The position numbers were made by a program, and so were the translations under genes. Below are positions 9,456 through 19,476 of a stretch of 64,000 nt of DNA, piece after piece. A model generated the notes under the pieces. That model was not told the DNA's origin. It saw nothing but the letters and a program-made list of their open reading frames with translations, and did not search any database. The DNA lies in contig NC_079260.1 of NCBI RefSeq assembly GCF_947241705.1, positions 372,001-436,000 of the forward strand. The letters run 5' to 3'. The DNA comes from Saccharomyces mikatae IFO 1815. Lineage: Eukaryota; Ascomycota; Saccharomycetes; Saccharomycetales; Saccharomycetaceae. Numbering within the stretch: position 1 is the stretch's first letter; each line of letters begins with the position of its first letter.

Positions 9456-10658
9456 ATGTCGCAAGTTCAAGAACAACACATATCAGAGTCGCAGCTTCAG
9501 TACGGAAACGGCTCGTTGATGTCTACGGTACCAGCAGACCTTTCACAATCCGTTGTTGATGGGAACAGCAACGGTGGCAGCGATGATATCGCTGCCACCA
9601 ACGGCTCCGCCGATGGTGGCGGATTGCAGGAGCAAGCTCAAGCACAGGGAGAGGCGGAAGATGAAGTGTACGATGAGGCAGCTTTGGGATCGTTCGTACC
9701 CATAGAGAAACTGCAAGTGAACGGGATTACTATGGCAGATGTGAAAAAACTAAGGGAGAGCGGGTTGCACACTGCTGAAGCAGTGGCATATGCTCCTAGA
9801 AAGGATTTGCTAGAGATCAAGGGTATATCTGAGGCGAAGGCAGACAAGTTGCTGAACGAAGCCGCCAGACTAGTGCCCATGGGGTTTGTCACGGCTGCTG
9901 ATTTTCACATGAGAAGATCGGAACTGATTTGTTTAACAACTGGTTCTAAGAATTTGGACACTCTTTTGGGTGGTGGTGTTGAAACGGGTTCTATTACTGA
10001 GCTTTTTGGTGAATTCAGGACAGGTAAGTCCCAACTATGTCACACTTTGGCCGTGACTTGCCAGATTCCGCTGGATATTGGTGGCGGCGAAGGCAAGTGT
10101 CTGTATATCGATACGGAGGGTACTTTCAGACCAGTGAGATTAGTGTCCATAGCCCAGCGGTTTGGATTAGATCCAGATGATGCTTTAAACAACGTTGCGT
10201 ATGCAAGAGCTTATAACGCCGATCATCAGCTAAGACTTCTGGACGCTGCTGCTCAAATGATGAGTGAATCCAGGTTTTCGTTGATCGTGGTGGATTCTGT
10301 CATGGCTCTTTACCGCACAGATTTTTCTGGCCGTGGTGAATTAAGCGCAAGGCAAATGCATTTGGCAAAATTCATGCGTGCGTTACAGAGACTGGCTGAT
10401 CAATTTGGTGTCGCTGTCGTCGTTACTAACCAAGTTGTCGCCCAAGTTGATGGTGGTATGTCTTTCAATCCAGATCCAAAGAAACCAATCGGTGGTAATA
10501 TTATGGCTCACTCTTCGACCACGCGATTAGGCTTCAAAAAGGGTAAGGGATGTCAAAGAATATGTAAAGTTGTGGACTCGCCTTGCTTGCCAGAGGCCGA
10601 ATGTGTGTTTGCAATTTACGAAGATGGTGTCGGTGACCCTAGGGAAGAAGACGAATAG
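9456..10658 (+). CDS. RAD51: Recombinase Rad51
   Basis: An ATP-dependent strand-exchange protein that forms filaments on single-stranded DNA in homologous recombination. From MSQVQEQHI it is 400 residues, as in S. cerevisiae; 23 upstream in-frame codons are treated as leader. Residues 1-80 are acidic and variable and differ clearly from the S. cerevisiae version. A helix-hairpin-helix-like N-domain covers about 85-145, the oligomerisation motif FVTA is at 144-147, Walker A GEFRTGKS at 185-192 (Lys191) and Walker B LIVVD ends at Asp280. All key residues are present. Two MCB boxes lie upstream. Confidence 0.98.
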   Translation: MSQVQEQHISESQLQYGNGSLMSTVPADLSQSVVDGNSNGGSDDIAATNGSADGGGLQEQAQAQGEAEDEVYDEAALGSFVPIEKLQVNGITMADVKKLRESGLHTAEAVAYAPRKDLLEIKGISEAKADKLLNEAARLVPMGFVTAADFHMRRSELICLTTGSKNLDTLLGGGVETGSITELFGEFRTGKSQLCHTLAVTCQIPLDIGGGEGKCLYIDTEGTFRPVRLVSIAQRFGLDPDDALNNVAYARAYNADHQLRLLDAAAQMMSESRFSLIVVDSVMALYRTDFSGRGELSARQMHLAKFMRALQRLADQFGVAVVVTNQVVAQVDGGMSFNPDPKKPIGGNIMAHSSTTRLGFKKGKGCQRICKVVDSPCLPEAECVFAIYEDGVGDPREEDE

Positions 10659-11188
10659 TTGTTTTTCTCCTCTTGTTTCTATTTATATCCGCAGGCTTAT
10701 TTTCAATTCTCCTCCCTGTCTTAGGTAGCACGCCGTGATCTTTTATCTTCATTTCTCTTCATTGTCTTAGATTTTTGCATATATTTCTTCATATATACTT
10801 TACGGCCTTATTCACGGTCTTGTCTTTTATTTCAGTTCTTTTATATAACTTTTATACCGTCACCTGTAATGAGTATGTATATTTTTCTCTATTTTTCTCT
10901 ATTTTTTCTTTCTTCGATGACTACGTTTTTTACAGGGTCCGCGTGGCTTTATCCTTTTAGGGGAGTGGAAGAAAATTTTTCGTAATGGTGTCGCCATCCT
11001 GTTATAAGGCCAACCCAAAATATATATTCTTCTCCATGCAAATGATTTTCCTTGTTCTGATTCCAACATTTTAAATAAATTCAACATTGGTACTTGAAGA
11101 AACAAAAAGAATAAGACTTTTACCTACGACAAGAAAAATACTTTTAGTATTGCGAGGATTTTCTTTGTTGAATCAGGTACTTCCTATA

Positions 11189-12778
11189 ATGTCCATAGCC
11201 ATTTGCTCAAATACCCCTGGTGCATACCCTGAAATCGGAGTTTGTAAAGAAATGGATAAGCAGCTAGAATCAGGCGAATTCTCCACTAATTCTTCTTTGA
11301 CATTGAATAAACCAGATGTTCGCCAATATTGGTGTTCCGTTTCCTCTCATATTTCACACTCAAGTGACACAAATTCAAATGGAGAAGGAGAAAAATTTTA
11401 TAATTCAAATGCTTGTCTCTCAGGATCCTCGCAGAACGACAGTGACGGTGAAAAATTTTCTTCTGCAGTCTGTGAAGATACGATGGGCAGTAACCCTTCT
11501 CTTCCACTAGTTGAAAAATATAACATTTTTCCCACAAATAGTGTTCTTCCTGAACAGAACGAATTTGATTGCGACACTTCTTCCTCACGGGACGCTAAAT
11601 CACGGGTTTCTTCAGGAATCGAAATCTCCTCCGAAATTTCTTCTGAAATTTTAAATAGCACATCACCAGACAGAAATTCGGAGTTTAACGACTTTACTGA
11701 ACCACCTCCCTCACAAAATCAATCCGTTGACCTTTCTTTCAGTCAGTCAAATGATTTGGAGTTTTTGAACGACGCAAGTGGTTCGGGCTCTTCAAATGAC
11801 ATCAATAGAAGTTCGAGTTCCATATCACTTCCTAAGAATTTGTCACTGGACTTTAATGTTTGCAACGATCTTTGCTTCACGAACGAGGCCATTGCGTCTG
11901 AATCACATAATGTGGCAAAATTTCACCTTGGTGAGGGGAACAAAAAAAGCTTGTTACCAAGATGGAAAACTATCGAAATGTATGGAGAAGCAGTTAAGAA
12001 AACTCGTGACATATATTCCACTTTTCAGTATGCACAATACATTTTGAAGATAGGTTTGGATAAAGAAAAACTCCAAGAACTCGTCAAGGAACGGGAGATT
12101 GGAAGCAGTAGCTTTACTGTTGACTCTTTAAAAGAATCATTGTTGAACCACGCGAAGACCCTTCTAAAGAAACTAAGTGCTGTTGGGTATCCAGATGCGC
12201 AGTATCTTTTAGGTGATGCATACTCCTCTGGTGTTTTTGGTATGATAAAGAATAGAAGGGCATTTCTTTTGTTTTCAGCCGCCGCCAAAAGACTACACAT
12301 TGAAAGTATTTACAGAACAGCCATTTGTTATGAGTGTGGTTTAGGTGTAGCCAGAAATGCACCAAAGGCGGTTAACTTCCTAACCTTTGCAGCAACCAAA
12401 AATCATCCGGCTGCAATGTATAAACTGGGAGTGTATTCTTATCATGGTTTGATGGGCCTTCCTGATGATATTCTAACGAAAATGGATGGTTATAGATGGT
12501 TACGAAGGGCTACATCCATAGCCAACAGCTTGATTTGTGGTGCTCCTTTTGAGTTAGCCAATATATATATGACAGGATTCAATGATCTTATTATTTCAGA
12601 TCCAGATTATGCCATGACACTGTACAAGAAGGCAGCAATCTTAGGTCATGCTGAATCGACAAGACTGCTAGCAGAAGCTCGTAAAAATGGAGGGTTAGTT
12701 CTGCAAGAGAGTCCTGAATCAACACAAAAGTATTGTGAGCCCTCGAATGAAGTTGTGGCGTCCAGAAAGCTGATTTAA
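11189..12778 (+). CDS. SHC1: Sporulation-specific chitin synthase III activator
   Basis: A paralogue of Skt5/Chs4 that activates Chs3 when the chitosan layer of the spore wall is made. From MSIAICSNTPGAYPEIG it is 529 residues, somewhat longer than the roughly 512 I recall for S. cerevisiae. An upstream in-frame ATG would add 34 codons of unrelated sequence and was not used. Residues 1-255 are Ser/Asn-rich and disordered. Residues about 333-495 hold Sel1-type helical repeats, for example AQYLLGDAYSSG and AMYKLGVYSYHG. It ends in SRKLI, so the C-terminal CaaX farnesylation box of Skt5 is absent. Confidence 0.93.
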   Translation: MSIAICSNTPGAYPEIGVCKEMDKQLESGEFSTNSSLTLNKPDVRQYWCSVSSHISHSSDTNSNGEGEKFYNSNACLSGSSQNDSDGEKFSSAVCEDTMGSNPSLPLVEKYNIFPTNSVLPEQNEFDCDTSSSRDAKSRVSSGIEISSEISSEILNSTSPDRNSEFNDFTEPPPSQNQSVDLSFSQSNDLEFLNDASGSGSSNDINRSSSSISLPKNLSLDFNVCNDLCFTNEAIASESHNVAKFHLGEGNKKSLLPRWKTIEMYGEAVKKTRDIYSTFQYAQYILKIGLDKEKLQELVKEREIGSSSFTVDSLKESLLNHAKTLLKKLSAVGYPDAQYLLGDAYSSGVFGMIKNRRAFLLFSAAAKRLHIESIYRTAICYECGLGVARNAPKAVNFLTFAATKNHPAAMYKLGVYSYHGLMGLPDDILTKMDGYRWLRRATSIANSLICGAPFELANIYMTGFNDLIISDPDYAMTLYKKAAILGHAESTRLLAEARKNGGLVLQESPESTQKYCEPSNEVVASRKLI

Positions 12779-13932
12779 TAGAAAAAGCACAGACTTCTTT
12801 TTTTTTTTCTTTTTGGTTCTTTTCTAAAACTGTGGAAGCTCGATTAATTTTAAAAGTTTTTTTGTTCAATAATAGACCAATCCATTCTCACACCTTTCGT
12901 AATTATTAAATATTTTTTTGCTATATATCAAATAAATAAAACTTGACAATTTTTTTTGGTTATTCAATTGTAGTTTTGTTGTACTTAATATCAGGGGTGT
13001 ACTTCAACTCACTTCTATCATTGGAATAACGGTATAAACTCTAGAATATTCAACTTGTGGCTTTCTCTTAGTCCTAATGCATATGATATTACAGTAGCTT
13101 TAGACCTCTTTTTTTTATATATATTTACATTTTGTCATTAAAAAGTAATAAAAAAAAAAGGAGAGAAAAGAATAAATTTAAGAAAAGTAAGAAAGAAAAA
13201 AAATAATGATAAACAATACACACAAATGGATGTATTTATAGTGCGTTGACGACGAAATTGCCTCAGATACTTGTAAAACGGAAACAACAGTCGACACCAA
13301 AGTGTCATTACTCGTCATCTGGCTTGATTGTGAATGTTGTCAAGTGATTGTGAAGTGATTGCGTGCGAAGACAAAAAATCGCATCGGATTTGAAACTGGC
13401 ATTAACATTAATGCCTAGCGTAAAGAGTCACCATACTTAGAATTCATTATTTCTATCAGGCTGCTTTATGAATACTCTTACGGTAAGACCAGGAAAAGAT
13501 TAAATATACTCAATAATACTTGAATGCTCTATGCACTTATTTACATTGATTATTTGCCGAAGATTGATAAACACCTCCCATAGAAAATTGTAGCAGCGTT
13601 TCCGGCAACAAATAGATCCCAAATTGAAATATGTTGCCTAAGCATAGTGGTTTAACTCCATGCCGGCAACAGACACCAATTCCGCAGGGGTTTTTTTTCA
13701 CATGAACATCTTTCATGTGTATAATATGGAGCTATTGCACATGGCTTACGTATACAAGAAGTATATATCTCGTTGATCAAATAACGAGGGCAAATTCATC
13801 AGTTTTCTATATAGTAGTTTTGACAGGGACATTAACTGGTATTCGAGGTAAACTGCCAATATTTTAAATCTGTACTAATTTACACTACTAAACAATTTTG
13901 ATACATATATTCCATATATGTATCGACAGAAT
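12779..13932. other. AT-rich spacer downstream of SHC1; no gene seen
   Basis: Long runs of A and T at 12795-12810 and 13140-13205 and no open frame with protein-like composition on either strand. S. cerevisiae has a doubtful reading frame (YER097W) at this place; nothing comparable stays open here, which argues it is not a gene. The only notable site is the replication-origin consensus listed separately. Confidence 0.6.
13117..13133 (+). other. Candidate replication origin (ARS consensus)
   Basis: ATTTACATTTT at 13123-13133 matches all 11 positions of the core WTTTAYRTTTW. The extended 17-base form matches at 16 of 17 positions and sits in a strongly AT-rich spacer. From memory, S. cerevisiae has an active origin (ARS514) just downstream of SHC1, which would be this place. 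The sequence match is seen; origin activity is inferred. Confidence 0.55.
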
Positions 13933-13994
13933 TGTGGGATTATTGTGAATTTTGAGACAATAGTTAGAATTCCATTGTTGATAAAGGTAATATC
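13933..13994 (-). mobile_element. Fragment of an old delta LTR (Ty1/Ty2 family), reversed
   Basis: The stretch ending in ATTCCATTGTTGATAAAGG reads as the reverse complement of the 3' end of a Ty1-family delta. Only about 60 bp remain. It stops exactly where the forward delta begins, so it probably was the landing site of that later insertion. The left edge is approximate; this copy looks older than its neighbour. Confidence 0.7.
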
Positions 13995-14396
13995 TGTTGG
14001 AATGAAAATCAACTATCGTCTATCAACTAGTAGTCATACTGTTGTAATATAAATCAACTATCATCTACTAACTAGTAGTCATACTACTAGTATCTTATCA
14101 TATACGGTGTTAGAAGATGACGCAAATGATGAGAAATAGTCATCTAAATTAGTGGAAGCTGAAACGCAAGGTTTGATAATGTAATAGGATCAATGGATAA
14201 CAACATATAAAACGATGATAATAATGTTTATAAAATTGTGTAGAATTGCAGATTCCCTTTTGTGGGCTCCTATATCCTCGAGGAGAACTTCTAGTACATC
14301 TACATCTACATACCTAATATTATTGCCTTATTAAAAAATGAAATTCCAACAATAAAATCAAAATCCACACTCACCTCAAAATCCACCAATATCTCA
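13995..14396 (+). mobile_element. Solo delta LTR (Ty1/Ty2 family)
   Basis: Begins TGTTGGAATG and ends TCTCA, the standard delta termini, with the typical middle part (for example GGTGTTAGAAGATGACGCAA and GTGGAAGCTGAAACGCAAGG). At 402 bp it is longer than the usual 330-340 bp, because a block of about 45 bp near its 5' end occurs twice and a short repeat lies near the 3' end. No matching 5-bp target duplication is visible, so it is not recent. No internal Ty1 coding sequence remains. It lies about 480 bp upstream of a tRNA gene, the favoured Ty1 target zone. Confidence 0.92.
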
Positions 14397-14399
14397 TTA

Positions 14400-14780
14400 T
14401 GTTGATAATTAGTAGTTTAGTAAGTTGTAATAATTAAGAATAGTCGTTCCTTCTTAATCTATATAAGAGAGGTATATAAAACACACGCTGATTGGTTGTA
14501 TTAAACCAAAAGGTTCAGACATAAATCAGAGTGTTGATGATAAGAATTTAGTGTTAACTCATCTTCTTATATACTAAGTTCTGGACAATTAATAGATCTT
14601 TATCTTATTAGTGCAGGAAATTCTATAATTAGAATTTCCTGACTCCATTTAAATTGGTATCACCATAAGAATGTTAGTATTAATTTACTCAACATCATTA
14701 GTATCATGTTAAAGAATGTTCGTCATCAACTACAACAATTTATATGAATAAATGTATAGTGGTAATCACTTATTCCAACA
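14400..14780 (-). mobile_element. Solo LTR of a second copia-type element, probably Ty4/Tsu4-like
   Basis: Read on the minus strand it starts TGTTGGAATAAGTG and ends TTATCAACA, 381 bp in all. Both ends are framed by the same 5 bp, CATTA (14395-14399 and 14781-14785), a clean target duplication. It is not a delta, sigma or omega. The terminal TGTTGG...CAACA and the length fit the tau (Ty4) and Tsu4 family; the family assignment is from memory of those ends. It carries TATA-like motifs and a perfect 11-bp inverted repeat. The intact duplication suggests it is the youngest insertion in the cluster. Confidence 0.75.
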
Positions 14781-14874
14781 CATTAAGTAATTGCCATTAT
14801 TTCATCTACAACATAATCACTACTGCTTACGTGTCTTATAAGGTTTCCGCCCCAACAAGTATCCATATATTCAA

Positions 14875-14946
14875 TCCGATATAGTGTAACGGCTATCACA
14901 TCACGCTTTCACCGTGGAGACCGGGGTTCGACTCCCCGTATCGGAG
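14875..14946 (+). tRNA. tE(UUC): tRNA-Glu, anticodon UUC
   Basis: A 72-base gene without intron. The acceptor stem TCCGATA pairs with TATCGGA once wobble is allowed, the anticodon TTC is at 14908-14910 in the loop CTTTCAC, and the B box GGTTCGACTCC is perfect. The position between SHC1 and UBP9 matches the tRNA-Glu gene of S. cerevisiae. The upstream kilobase holds the LTR cluster, as is common for yeast tRNA genes. Confidence 0.98.
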
Positions 14947-14959
14947 TGACCACCATTAA

Positions 14960-14965
14960 TTTTTT
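14960..14965 (+). terminator. RNA polymerase III terminator of the tRNA-Glu gene
   Basis: A run of six T residues 14 bp after the tRNA 3' end, the normal Pol III stop signal. Confidence 0.8.
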
Positions 14966-15415
14966 ATTCATAATCTCCATCGTCAGTATCGTTGCTGGAA
15001 TCCTCCTATACGACAAAGCAATCCAATATCGTACCTCACCTGTCCCTGAATAGGAGAAAAAGTAATTAAGCCGTTGTACGCCACTGTACTTAGTATGCGG
15101 TTTTTACCCCGGAAATCGCGTTTACTTATGTCAATGCGGGATTTCTATTATGGTTTAAAAACATTACATTCATGTTCCTTTCCTAAAAGATATGATGCCC
15201 CACAAAAAGTTGCTTCTCTTGCATTCGATAAAATCGATCGAAGCTGTATTTGGGATTTCCGTGTTTGTTAAACTTCTAGGGGTCAACTCAACCTTTCGCT
15301 TTAATAAATTTGAATGTGTCGTAAACCTTAGCTCGATCCTTAAAAAAGAAATCGCATCATCAATAAACAGAAAATAAGAACTTCCAACAAGGCCAAGAAG
15401 TTTTCACATGAAAAT

Positions 15416-17665
15416 ATGATAAAAAGATGGCTATCTGTGAATAGGAAAAAGTCACAGTCAGAAAAAAATACGCAGAGCAATGACGAAGTTAGTCGGGAAG
15501 CAATTAGTTTGAGAGAGACCAGAAACTCTAGAGCTCCATCCATAGGGAAACCATCCAGTACTAAAAGTAGCACGTCAAGTCTACCTTCTAATCTCAAAAG
15601 CCATGAAAGAAGAAGCAGAAACAGCAGTCAAACGGATAACCTCGCAGAGCACAAACAACATCACCACCATAACTATAGTAAGGCAAACACTGCAGATATA
15701 GAAGAACACGATTCTCTCGGCACATATGAAGATCGAGCGTTGAATACAGAGTCATCTATTCTTTTTACTACCATTTCGGATTTGATGCCTTATGGAGACG
15801 GTTCCAACAAGGTATTTGGATATGAAAATTTTGGAAATACTTGTTATTGCAACTCTGTCTTACAATGCCTTTATAATATTCCGGAATTTAGGTGCAATAT
15901 TTTACAGTATCCAGAAAAACCTGCAACAAATAGAATACGCAAAAGCGACTTGAAAGGTTCAAAAGCAAGGATATTTACTAATGAAAGTTTTGAAACGTCT
16001 GTAAATGGGGGGAATACAAAGTGCGAAAGTAATGATAATGAAGATACATGCAACAATCACCACCCTGTGCAAAGCGATCAAGATAACTCATCTTCTTCCA
16101 CTCAGGAAAAACAGAATAATTTTGAAAAGAAAAGGAATTCATTCATGAGTTTTGGCAAGAGTAAATCAAGCAATAAAGATTTCACAAAGAAAGATGATAA
16201 CAATGATATGGAACGACTTCAGCCTGTTCATACAGTGGTTATGGCTTCTGACACATTAACAGAAAAGCTTCACGAAGGTTGTAAAAAAATTCTTGTTGGA
16301 AGATCACTCGTAAAGGAGGGCGATTCCTTTTCAAAAGCTTCTGCTATAAACTGCCAAGCAAACTCTCCTCGTCAAATAAACATATCAGGCGGTAAAACTG
16401 AATTAGCAGGTGATGATGATAAAGATAACTCTGAGAGCTGTAATAATATTGTCATAGATTCCAATTATAATAAAGAAAACGCGTTTCCAACTAGTGAGCA
16501 AAGAAAAAAGGCCGCTCTAATTAGGGGCCCTATTCTTAACCTTGATCATTTACTTTACCCAACTGAGGAAGCTACACTCTATAATGGACTAAAGGATATA
16601 TTTGAATCTATAACCGAAAACTTGTCACTAACAGGGATTGTTTCACCCACAGAGTTCGTCAAGATCTTGAAGAAAGAGAATGTTCTGTTCAATACTATGA
16701 TGCAACAAGATGCTCATGAGTTCTTAAATTTTTTGTTAAACGATTTTAGTGAATATATTGAATGCCATGATCCGAGAGTGAACTTCGGACCTCAAAAGAA
16801 TATTAACAACATCAGTAACAACTTTATAACGGATTTATTCAAAGGTACACTAACAAATAGGATCAAATGTTTAACTTGTGATAATATCACCTCAAGAGAC
16901 GAGCCATTCTTAGATTTTCCTATAGAGGTGCAAGGCGATGACGATACAGATATCCAGAGGATCTTGAAAAGCTATCATCAACGTGAGATGTTGAATGGGA
17001 TTAACAAATTTTACTGCAACAAATGTTATGGTTTACAAGAGGCGGAGCGTATAGTCGGCTTGAAACAACTCCCTTATATTTTGTCACTGCATTTGAAAAG
17101 ATTCAAGTATTCAGAAGAGCAGAAGTCAAACATCAAACTTTTCAACAAGATACTTTATCCATTGACTTTAGATGTTTCTTCCACCTTTGACACATCAGTA
17201 TCCAAAAAATATGAACTGAGTGGCGTCGTTATTCATATGGGAAGCGGTCCACAACATGGCCATTACGTATGCATTTGCAAGAATGAGAAGTTTGGGTGGC
17301 TTTTGTATGATGATGAGACAGTAGAATCCATAAGAGAAGAAACTGTATTACAGTTCACTGGCCATCCAGGTGACCAAACAACAGCTTATGTTTTATTCTA
17401 TAAAGAATCTCAGGTTAATAATAGAACTGAGAAAATAGACGCTTCAAATCAATGCCAAAGAAACGCTGATAACAACATTGAACAATTAATCAAATGCGAC
17501 GATTGGTTAAGAAATCGTACATTGAAGGCGGCAGGGAATATTGAACGTAAAATAACCTTAAGGGATATACCTGAAACAAAGGCCACAGAAACCAAGAAAA
17601 TTGCAAATGATAAAAGACACGGTAAACAAAAAAGAAAATCGAGAATATTGAGTTTCATCAAATGA
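15416..17665 (+). CDS. UBP9: Ubiquitin-specific protease Ubp9
   Basis: A deubiquitinating cysteine protease of the USP family; in yeast it works with Duf1 and is linked to mitochondrial biogenesis. It has 749 residues against about 754 in S. cerevisiae. The Cys box NFGNTCYCNSVLQCLYN puts the catalytic Cys at 143. The Gln/Asp box MQQDAHEFLNFLLNDF lies near 425-440, the His box GHY gives His616, and two CxxC pairs (CLTC and CNKC) form the zinc site. Residues 10-110 and about 190-360 are low-complexity inserts that differ strongly from S. cerevisiae. The C-terminus is basic. The start is the first ATG and matches the known protein. Confidence 0.97.
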   Translation: MIKRWLSVNRKKSQSEKNTQSNDEVSREAISLRETRNSRAPSIGKPSSTKSSTSSLPSNLKSHERRSRNSSQTDNLAEHKQHHHHNYSKANTADIEEHDSLGTYEDRALNTESSILFTTISDLMPYGDGSNKVFGYENFGNTCYCNSVLQCLYNIPEFRCNILQYPEKPATNRIRKSDLKGSKARIFTNESFETSVNGGNTKCESNDNEDTCNNHHPVQSDQDNSSSSTQEKQNNFEKKRNSFMSFGKSKSSNKDFTKKDDNNDMERLQPVHTVVMASDTLTEKLHEGCKKILVGRSLVKEGDSFSKASAINCQANSPRQINISGGKTELAGDDDKDNSESCNNIVIDSNYNKENAFPTSEQRKKAALIRGPILNLDHLLYPTEEATLYNGLKDIFESITENLSLTGIVSPTEFVKILKKENVLFNTMMQQDAHEFLNFLLNDFSEYIECHDPRVNFGPQKNINNISNNFITDLFKGTLTNRIKCLTCDNITSRDEPFLDFPIEVQGDDDTDIQRILKSYHQREMLNGINKFYCNKCYGLQEAERIVGLKQLPYILSLHLKRFKYSEEQKSNIKLFNKILYPLTLDVSSTFDTSVSKKYELSGVVIHMGSGPQHGHYVCICKNEKFGWLLYDDETVESIREETVLQFTGHPGDQTTAYVLFYKESQVNNRTEKIDASNQCQRNADNNIEQLIKCDDWLRNRTLKAAGNIERKITLRDIPETKATETKKIANDKRHGKQKRKSRILSFIK

Positions 17666-18021
17666 GTTTCAATCAAACCGGTAGATCATAAAAATCAAAA
17701 GTCATTCTGTCCCAAAAGTATCAATAAAAATGTGCTTTTTTATTCTATAATAATTTTCAAATTTTTTTTCTTCTTTTTCCTGTTTCTGATCTTTCGATGT
17801 TTCTTAGATTTCATTTCAACTACTTTAATGACTTAAGAGCAAATATTTCTTTCATAGTTTTGAAAAGCAAACCACAATTACAAAAAAAGTTTTAATTAGA
17901 ACCTCGTAGACACTGCTCGAAAAGAATCGGTAGCAGCATAAGCGCTAGCACTCAACAATGTACACATCTGTCAGAATATCTGTTGGTGCGATTATACAAA
18001 TATATCCATATATGCCTTTTC

Positions 18022-18978
18022 TTAAACAGGCGCATGTGTAAATAAATATGAGACTGATTCTCCATTATGCAACCTCCTGATAGCTTCTGCGATCGTTGGG
18101 CTGATATCGACTTGATCAACGATATCTAAATCCAAATCAACAGGTACTGTATTGGTGCAGACAATTCTTGATAACCTACTGTTTATCAGCCTCTCCCTAG
18201 CTGAGCCAGAAAATATACCGTGTGTTACAATAGCAATAACTTCTTTAGCACCGTGGTCCATTAATGTATCACAGGCTTTCACTAAAGTACCACAAGTGTC
18301 AGCCATATCATCAATTAACAAACATGATTTGCCGCCAACATCACCAACAAGCAGCATTCGCGAAACTTCATTGGCCTTTTGTCTCTCCTTATGAATCAAG
18401 GCGAAATTCATATCTAGTTTATCCGCTAAAGATGCCACTCTTTTTGCACCACCAGCATCTGGCGATACCAGTATTGCATTATTAAAATCTGTTTTGGTCT
18501 TTATATAATTTAGCACACTTGGCTCACCGAATAAATTATCAACAGGGATATGGAAAAACCCTTGGATTTGAGAAGCATGGAGATCCATAGTAATGACATG
18601 ATCACATCCCGCAGTTTCTAAAAGATTGGCAATCAGCTTTGCAGTGATTGGTGCCCGGGATTTGTCTTTTTTATCTTGTCTTGCGTAAGGAAAATTTGGT
18701 ATGACTGCTGTAATTCTTCTGACTGATGCCGTCTTACAGGCATGAATTAGGATAAATAGCTCCATTAAGAAATCGTTAATTTCTTGTTCTCCGTAACCCG
18801 TTTGAATAATATACACATCCTCATCACGAATACTTTCCCCTATAGTAACAGATGTCTCTTTACTTGAATATTGATATACTCCCACTTTAGATAACGGTAC
18901 GCCTAATCTTTGCGAAATAAGCTCAGCCAATCCGGGATGTGAGTTACCAGCTAACAATTTAATACTGTTAGTAGACAT
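18022..18978 (-). CDS. PRS2: Ribose-phosphate pyrophosphokinase (PRPP synthetase) subunit
   Basis: Makes 5-phosphoribosyl-1-pyrophosphate from ribose 5-phosphate and ATP, feeding nucleotide, histidine and tryptophan synthesis. The 318-residue length equals S. cerevisiae Prs2. Seen are the N-terminal [15 protein letters not shown], the metal-binding [11 protein letters not shown], the flexible-loop region SPDAGGAKR and the PRPP loop [12 protein letters not shown]. It works as a heteromer with other Prs subunits. It is transcribed divergently from UBC6, with a CACGTG at 19101-19106 between them. Confidence 0.96.
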   Translation of the reverse strand: MSTNSIKLLAGNSHPGLAELISQRLGVPLSKVGVYQYSSKETSVTIGESIRDEDVYIIQTGYGEQEINDFLMELFILIHACKTASVRRITAVIPNFPYARQDKKDKSRAPITAKLIANLLETAGCDHVITMDLHASQIQGFFHIPVDNLFGEPSVLNYIKTKTDFNNAILVSPDAGGAKRVASLADKLDMNFALIHKERQKANEVSRMLLVGDVGGKSCLLIDDMADTCGTLVKACDTLMDHGAKEVIAIVTHGIFSGSARERLINSRLSRIVCTNTVPVDLDLDIVDQVDISPTIAEAIRRLHNGESVSYLFTHAPV

Positions 18979-19476
18979 GTTTGACGCAACCTACAGAAAG
19001 AAAGTTTTCGAACTGGCCGCAAATTGTTCTCTCCTTGAGTGGTCCTTCGAAACATGTTCTTATTATCTATTGTTCCAAAAATTTTTCATTGAAAAATAAT
19101 CACGTGCCTGATTCATTTTGCTGCGCGATTTGATAGGAAATATATATACAGGGGATACTCTTCTCTATTTATTATCAATACCGTTACAATAAGTTAAAAT
19201 ATCCTACTTAACATCTATTTCTACAGCAAGTTTGAGGCGTTACTTCTTTACAGCATTATTGAACTTTACAATTGGGATAGCCTCCCCAATAAAATAGGGA
19301 AAATTTGGTTATTTGTGTTCAGAAAAAGCCGAAATTAATTGTAGAGAACAGACAGTTCCTTTCTGATTACATTTGAGGAGCCGTAAAAGAAAGTAATACC
19401 ATCGCTCCCCATAGAACAGATATTTAGCGTTACTATTTTTCATTGCAAATCAAAAACAGAAGACGTACGATAGAGA

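Noticed and set aside
14786-14813. A possible remnant of another tau-type LTR end (ends CTACAACA)
   Set aside because: Only about 28 bp with loose similarity to a remembered Ty4 LTR end; too short to support.
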